Shown here: piece by piece, positions 59,183 to 64,000 of the stretch
How positions within the stretch are numbered: position 1 is the first letter of the stretch
Layout: every line of letters starts with the position of its first letter
Source: Cyclotella cryptica
Taxonomy: Eukaryota; Bacillariophyta; Thalassiosirophyceae; Thalassiosirales; Thalassiosiraceae
Direction of reading: 5' to 3'
NCBI GenBank assembly: GCA_013187285.1
Contig: JABMIG010000199.1
Location: 1 to 64,000, forward strand
DNA length: 64,000 nucleotides
Notes under the pieces: generated by a model
What the model was told of the DNA's origin: nothing
Databases searched by the model: none
The model's input: only the letters and a program-made list of their open reading frames with translations
Made by a program: the position numbers and the translations under genes

Positions 59183-62100
59183 CTAATTCCTGAGGTATGG
59201 GTCGTACCTTGTGTTATCGATGAGGTATGTACTGGTCTTCCCTGCAAAGTGCGAAGTAGCTTGTAGGGTGGTCGGGTCCCAGGTAGACTGTGGGGCTAGC
59301 TGTGCCTTCTCTGCATAAAAGGATCTCATCAATCGCGACCTTGTGCTTTCACAGTAACCCTTTTGTGCTAACCAGTGATACATAAAGCACGACAAGTTGG
59401 CTACCGTGCGCTTAGCAAATTCATATTTTTCTTTGTAGAGGTCACCATGAGGGTCATAGGAGACTACGATGCCAGAGATCCCGGTTTCGGGTCCTTTACA
59501 TAACACGATGGCAGGATGGAAGATCTGCTCCCCATTAACACGGATTTGCTGTAGCTCCTTCCTAATCATGGTGCGAGCGTAAGGGGGATGCAGGCATTCC
59601 TCTTTCCCAGTGGGCTTTCCATCTTCATCGAGGATCGGTACTGCGGCCATCTTGACTTTCACCTCATAGTCATACAATTGTATCTCGCTGCACTCGAGAA
59701 CTGTTGTGGTGAGGTGATATCCCATGCTTATCCTCCCATGCTTATGATGTGCACGCGTGCGCTCTAAGGTTGGCGTAGGGGGAGGGACGTCCATGATGAA
59801 GGCGGAAGGGCCGAAGGCATGGTAGATATCATTGGTCTCTGTCATCATTGCGAGGAGAGGGTCAAGCCTGGTCCATGCTGCGTCACTTGCTTCAATAAAA
59901 TTGACGAACCTACTGGATCTTGGAAAGGGGTCGAATGTCAATTGTTTCCTTTCCTCGGAGTCGGCCGGCAGCTTGAGCTCTCTGATGTTTCGAATGGTGA
60001 TGTGTACTGCTGGAAGTGGTTTGTCATACCATTCCATGGTATCTAGAGGACCGTGCCTGCATAATTTTTTCTCCATTTCTTTTAGGCGGTGGAGAAGGAG
60101 TTGCTTGACACCCTCAATACAAAGACCGGTCTGTACGCTGCAGAGCATCTTCTTCGAATTCGATTCCCAGCATTGCAGGGATTTCAAGGACACTCGAATG
60201 TTGGATTTCCTCAGGTCAATATTCATCGAGTCCAGTAGTGACTTGATATTAGGAATGGCAGAGAACAGATTGACAGTGACATACATGGTCGTGGGTCCAC
60301 GATCTTCGTTGGGATTATCCTTCTTTGATTTCCGCCGTTTTGCCTCTGTGTCGTCGGTTCTTGCTCTGTTCCTGCGGGTCTCCAGTCGATTTTGTAGAGT
60401 TTTATTGGAGATGGTTGGTTGAGAGAATACATAGGTTGACGAGGATTGGTACCAGCCTTGTGCCTTGGCGAAGGTGTCTGGCCAATGTTCGCATGTAGGA
60501 GAGGTCAGGTCGGGGAGAGGTTTATTGTCTTTGCCAAGGCCCATGGATATGAATTTGGCCGTCGGGTCCAGTCCTTGTACATATTGCAATAAGTTCTTCA
60601 TCTCAGTTAACATTACCTCAAGATTGTCCTTATCAGGTTGGATCTGGATCTCCACTGAGAGGAGGTTCTGACCACTCTTGGGATCTATCATGGTAGAAGG
60701 GCTGGTGTTGTTGGATAGAGAGGAACAGGCGGTGATGGAACAGTCCATGGCAACTGTGGTGGGGGGTATGATATCTTTCAGATCCCTTTTTGGGGGGAAC
60801 TTTTCATCTCCAGAACATGCGGCGTCTCCCTCTGACTCATCATCAACCCATTCAGGTGTGTGCGTACTGATGTGGATCTTTTTTGGTGCAGGAGGTGGGC
60901 CCTCGAGTGAGGGAGCTTCGTCGGCCTTAACTGGGTCTGCTTCTGTCTGGGAGCTGATCTCCATGTCTATATCTTCATTGGGTTCCTCATCTTCGCAGCC
61001 TCCCTCGGAATTACTACGCTCGGTTGATCCTGCATGTCCTGTGTTGCTTGCAAGTGATTCGTTTCCGTCTGTTGTTCGATTGACTGTGGATCGTAGGGAG
61101 TGCTGATGGGTGGGATTGGAGGAATCGGCCTTCTCATCTGTGTTGCCGTCTGCGAGTGGACTAAACCTATTGTTTTGGTGACTGGTACGAGGGCCCTGTT
61201 GTTTGGGTGGGGCTTTCTCAAAGCTTATCCATTTTTTGTTGGAGATGGCACCTCTCTGACCAATTGGGATCCATTCATCTGTCTGTGATGACAAAGCTGC
61301 AGAAGGGTCAAAGGAGTGTACGGACTTCCCATCTATCTTTACATGAATCCTGCAAGATAGAGTGTCACGTTGGAGGCGGAAAGGACCATAATCTTCGCTG
61401 CCCAATTTGTTCTGTTTTTGAGCAACTAGAAGCTGGTCCACAACTAGTTTGGGCCCAGCGTGACATAGGATCCTGTAGGTCACGATGTCTTCCGTCTCCA
61501 ACTTAAAGTTCCCGGTAGATATGAGATAGTCGGTTGTGAGGAAGGATAGAGCTTTCTTCTCTTTGGAGTTTTGAATTTCCAGTACCTTGGCAAGAGGAGT
61601 GGGGCGAAGGCAAAAGGGTCCCCATTTTGGGTGGGCTTGAGAACGATCCTGTTGTTTGCACTTCAGGGTCTTCTGCCTCAATTCGTCCTCTAGTTGATAG
61701 GAGTTGAACTTTGTGAGGTTTCCCAGCGTGAATTTGTCGTCTTCATCGAAATCGTACGGGAGATATTGCGCTGGTGTTGGTGGAGGAGGGTCTTGAATGA
61801 GAGCTTCATATGCCTCCTGATCCAAAAGGTTGATGACTGATTCATCATTCTTATCTTTCGGGTGTACCGACTCATTCGACGCACTGGAGGGCTTCTTTTT
61901 AGGGGGTTTACCGAATTTATCTTCTAAACGCGAGGGTTTCAGCTCGGTCGATATCTCCACTGCTGCGTCCTGCAGTGGATTCGTATTTGCAGGGCCCGGT
62001 GGAGTGATAGCTGGCAAATTGGCCGCAGCCCTTTTATTTCCAGCTACACGTGGGGGTGAGTTTTCTGACATATCGACATCCTCGGACGCCCTCTGAACTG

Positions 62101-62467
62101 ACGAGGGCTCCAACGAGGGCCAGAAGTGCTTAATTGGCATTGACTCCTGATGGGAATGCGGGTTTTCTTGGGAGTAAGGAGGAGGGAAGGTGTATTTGTA
62201 TTGATTGGCACTGGTGGGGGCAAGAAGTTCGTGTAGCCAAGTGTTGAAGAGTGGATCTGTCGAAAAACGCGTGTAGACGATGGATTTTAACGTAAAAAGC
62301 GCGTCGTTGATGGAGGGTGGGTTAAGGAGCGGTATTTTGAAGGATTTAGGTGTGTTAACAACGTGTCGTTTGGGGAGGATGGAAATGAAATCACCATGGT
62401 GGCCGGAATGGGAGGTGCCTTTACCTGGACGGACTTGGTGCTTACTAGTTCCTCTGTGTAAAAACAT
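59183..62467 (-). CDS. LINE ORF1 protein, intact, family unrecognised
   Basis: The frame is open from the element's 5' end to 59,183. I choose the Met at 62,467 (MFLHRGTSKHQ; 1,094 residues), because the earlier Met lies outside the element in the flanking DNA. The first 700 residues are low-complexity, Ser/Pro/Asp-rich and acidic with basic islands (KFGKPPKKKPSS), suggesting RNA or chaperone-like binding. An ordered region follows (about residues 620-1,094): VEIQIQPDKDNLEVMLTEMK, TMYVTVNLFSAIPNIKSLLDSM, VHITIRNIRELKLP and GISGIVVSYDPHGD. There are no CCHC knuckles or RRM motifs I can see. It is much longer than usual LINE ORF1 proteins (300-500 residues). Confidence 0.8.
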   Translation of the reverse strand: MFLHRGTSKHQVRPGKGTSHSGHHGDFISILPKRHVVNTPKSFKIPLLNPPSINDALFTLKSIVYTRFSTDPLFNTWLHELLAPTSANQYKYTFPPPYSQENPHSHQESMPIKHFWPSLEPSSVQRASEDVDMSENSPPRVAGNKRAAANLPAITPPGPANTNPLQDAAVEISTELKPSRLEDKFGKPPKKKPSSASNESVHPKDKNDESVINLLDQEAYEALIQDPPPPTPAQYLPYDFDEDDKFTLGNLTKFNSYQLEDELRQKTLKCKQQDRSQAHPKWGPFCLRPTPLAKVLEIQNSKEKKALSFLTTDYLISTGNFKLETEDIVTYRILCHAGPKLVVDQLLVAQKQNKLGSEDYGPFRLQRDTLSCRIHVKIDGKSVHSFDPSAALSSQTDEWIPIGQRGAISNKKWISFEKAPPKQQGPRTSHQNNRFSPLADGNTDEKADSSNPTHQHSLRSTVNRTTDGNESLASNTGHAGSTERSNSEGGCEDEEPNEDIDMEISSQTEADPVKADEAPSLEGPPPAPKKIHISTHTPEWVDDESEGDAACSGDEKFPPKRDLKDIIPPTTVAMDCSITACSSLSNNTSPSTMIDPKSGQNLLSVEIQIQPDKDNLEVMLTEMKNLLQYVQGLDPTAKFISMGLGKDNKPLPDLTSPTCEHWPDTFAKAQGWYQSSSTYVFSQPTISNKTLQNRLETRRNRARTDDTEAKRRKSKKDNPNEDRGPTTMYVTVNLFSAIPNIKSLLDSMNIDLRKSNIRVSLKSLQCWESNSKKMLCSVQTGLCIEGVKQLLLHRLKEMEKKLCRHGPLDTMEWYDKPLPAVHITIRNIRELKLPADSEERKQLTFDPFPRSSRFVNFIEASDAAWTRLDPLLAMMTETNDIYHAFGPSAFIMDVPPPTPTLERTRAHHKHGRISMGYHLTTTVLECSEIQLYDYEVKVKMAAVPILDEDGKPTGKEECLHPPYARTMIRKELQQIRVNGEQIFHPAIVLCKGPETGISGIVVSYDPHGDLYKEKYEFAKRTVANLSCFMYHWLAQKGYCESTRSRLMRSFYAEKAQLAPQSTWDPTTLQATSHFAGKTSTYLIDNTRYDPYLRN

Positions 62468-62559
62468 CGTTGGACGGAGTAAGGAGGTAGATTCTGTGAT
62501 GTGATGACTTGACCTGCTTCGGAAAAGTGGGACGAATCCTGGACGAATCCACTTTCCCA

Positions 62560-63067
62560 CATGATTATAAACTGCTCCCCCAGATAACAATCACACATTA
62601 CATTATGTTGTGCATGTCAAGAAATAAGTGTTCGTGTCATGGCAATCTATCAAGGTCTTTCGAAAAGGATTTTTATGGTCTTGGAATTTTTATTTAGTTC
62701 GAAAGAGTGTCGTTTCCCCGAGATCAAGACCAACACCAAGACATCAAGAAACAACAGGAGAGATTCCACTCACCTACTCTAATATCGACTTAAAAATGAG
62801 GCGAGTGACATGAATGTCGTCTTTCCCTCGATGGTCAAGGTCTACGCCTGTCTTTGGATCATGATCAAAAGACAGAACAAGACCACGACACAAGTTCAAC
62901 ACTAAGTACCTAAGAGATAACATGCCGACGACATGATATGAATTGATGGGGAGATGATAAAGACAACTTGGGAAGTATCCCATAAACCAAATCATCGTTT
63001 CAGTGAGATATCTTCTTACGGATTGTCCCATCCCTTATCGTACTCAAAGACACGCACACATTCAGGA
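62560..63067. other. Upstream region of the protease gene
   Basis: No element or gene was recognised. A longer in-frame start for the protease exists at 62,954. Confidence 0.4.
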
Positions 63068-64000
63068 ATGGCCAAATTTTTTGCCTCGAAAAATCACTTC
63101 TCCAGCAATTCGACTCATGATGTTGAAAATCCTTCCGTTGCTATCCGTGACCGAGCATCCCCAAACGAGGCCACTGGCAATACCCACACTTGGGGCGGAC
63201 ACGCGCTCTCCAGGGCCACGAAAGTAGGACTCGTATTGATTGCCTTGGCAGTGACCATCGTTGTTGGTATTACTCTCCGCAATACCATCAACTCTGCCCC
63301 GCAGATGCAAGGACTCCAAAACAGTGCTCCTATGATAATTGGTGGAAGCGAAGTAAGTGCACTTAATTGTTTTTATCCCTTGGTCGGTATTAATTCATAT
63401 TGATACTAACTTTATTGTCGCAATCCGATGACGAAGGCCCAAATCATGCGATATCAATACACTGTCTCAATGCAAACTTCTTTGGGTTTTCATGACTGTG
63501 GTGGTTCCCTCATCGCCCCTGACATAGTCCTCACCGCAGCTCATTGCCAGGGGTTGTCCTCAGTTGTTATTGGCCGTCACAATCTGAGCTCGAGCGAGGG
63601 TGAATCCATACCAATCAAGATGGAGACTCCTCATACTGAATACGATTACATGACCAACGATAACGATTTGATGTTGGTCTTGCTTGAGCGGCCGACCACA
63701 ATGGATCTTCCTTTTGTGAGGTTGAATACGGATAGCAATAGTCCCAGCGTTGGAGAGAATGTCACAGTTATGGGATGGGGTGATATGACTGTAGATGATT
63801 TCAGTGAAGTATACCCAGAAGTGCTCATGTCCGTCAATGTCAATGTCATTTCAAATCAGGATTGTGAGAATAGTAGTGGAACTCTTGCTGGGTGGGAATT
63901 AAGCTACAATGGAAGAATTACAGACAAGATGCTGTGTGCTTCAGATGAAGGGCGAGATTCGTGCAAGGGAGATTCTGGTGGTCCGCTTGTTATTCAGGGG
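63068..64000 (+). CDS. Membrane-anchored trypsin-like serine protease (cut by window end)
   Basis: This is an S1A family protease. Exon 1 (63,068-63,352) encodes a cytoplasmic tail and a hydrophobic anchor (VGLVLIALAVTIVVGITL), then the activation site MIIGGSE. An 84-bp intron (GTAAGTGC to GACGAAG) joins phase 0 to exon 2 from 63,437. The catalytic triad is visible: H in VLTAAHC (63,527-63,547), D in DNDLMLVLL (about 63,661) and S in CKGDSGGPLV (about 63,963). The chain continues beyond 64,000. A type II anchor is typical of transmembrane serine proteases and of some diatom surface proteases. An in-frame Met at 62,954 would lengthen the tail by 38 residues; I prefer 63,068 because residues before it carry no recognisable signal. 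Confidence 0.88.

Larger units (their letters stand above)
52446..62559 (-). mobile_element. 10.1-kb non-LTR retrotransposon (LINE) with 19-bp TSD
   Basis: The element occupies 52,465-62,540 on the minus strand. A perfect 19-base duplication, GGACGAATCCACTTTCCCA, lies at 52,446-52,464 and 62,541-62,559, the mark of target-primed reverse transcription. The 5' end is at the right. ORF1 is one long intact frame (to 59,183). ORF2, about 31 bp further, encodes an APE-type endonuclease, reverse transcriptase and RNase H but is interrupted about five times. The 3' end has no long poly-A; it ends in GATATTTGATATT. The element's open ORF1 and perfect TSD suggest a fairly young insertion. Confidence 0.92.

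Noticed and set aside
52446-62559. Interpretation of the 52-62 kb block as an LTR retrotransposon
   Set aside because: It has an APE-type endonuclease, no integrase, no LTRs, and a 19-bp TSD typical of target-primed reverse transcription.

Overview
The window looks like nuclear DNA of a diatom or a close stramenopile relative. The evidence is two preproteins with a signal peptide ending in the diatom plastid-import motif around a conserved Phe (ASA-F at 18,617 and CSA-F at 26,078), short spliceosomal introns (about 75-370 bp, one near 620 bp), and transposon families typical of diatoms. These include two-gene Harbinger elements, MULEs with SWIM and zinc-knuckle transposases, and a non-LTR element with RNase H. 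I cannot name the genus. I see no prokaryotic features and no tRNA or rRNA gene.

Host genes form three islands. Island 1 (18.6-27.7 kb) has a plastid-targeted multi-span membrane protein, a six-exon VAC14 (scaffold of the PIKfyve/Fab1 lipid kinase), a three-exon predicted thylakoid-lumen protein on the minus strand, and a mitochondrial-type bL19 ribosomal protein diverging from it. Island 2 (38.3-50.1 kb) has a Golgi-type sulfotransferase (minus), an UNC-45-like TPR/UCS myosin chaperone in three exons, and a secreted acidic protein of unknown function (minus). Island 3 is the edge gene (63.07 kb onward), a membrane-anchored trypsin-like protease cut by the window end. These genes do not form a pathway.

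Most of the rest is transposable DNA, and several elements could be delimited exactly by terminal inverted repeats (TIRs) and target-site duplications (TSDs). They are: a Harbinger element (4,590-7,654, TSD ACT); two copies of a 1.26-kb TIR element in inverted orientation (9,080-10,341, TSD GTA; and 39,813-43,964, TSD GTC, split by a 2.9-kb insertion); a large MULE (10,352-18,313, near-perfect 8-bp TSD) carrying an unrecognised antisense gene cassette and a nested MITE (17,769-18,301, TSD TCA); a mariner-like MITE (32,460-32,891, TA); a MITE with an 8-bp TSD (36,506-37,009); a MITE at 51,679-52,310; and a 10.1-kb non-LTR retrotransposon (52,465-62,540) with a perfect 19-bp TSD and an intact ORF1. 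Decayed remains include a second Harbinger transposase, a piggyBac derivative with its core missing, an AAA-ATPase fragment and a Ty1/copia fossil. Simple repeats include an uninterrupted (TC)126 tract.

I did not find a clear new defence or metabolic system. The best candidates for something undescribed are the antisense cassette inside the MULE (14.0-15.9 kb), the paired GGGGTT elements, the 107-bp near-perfect hairpin at 50,645, and the unusual ORF1 of the non-LTR element.
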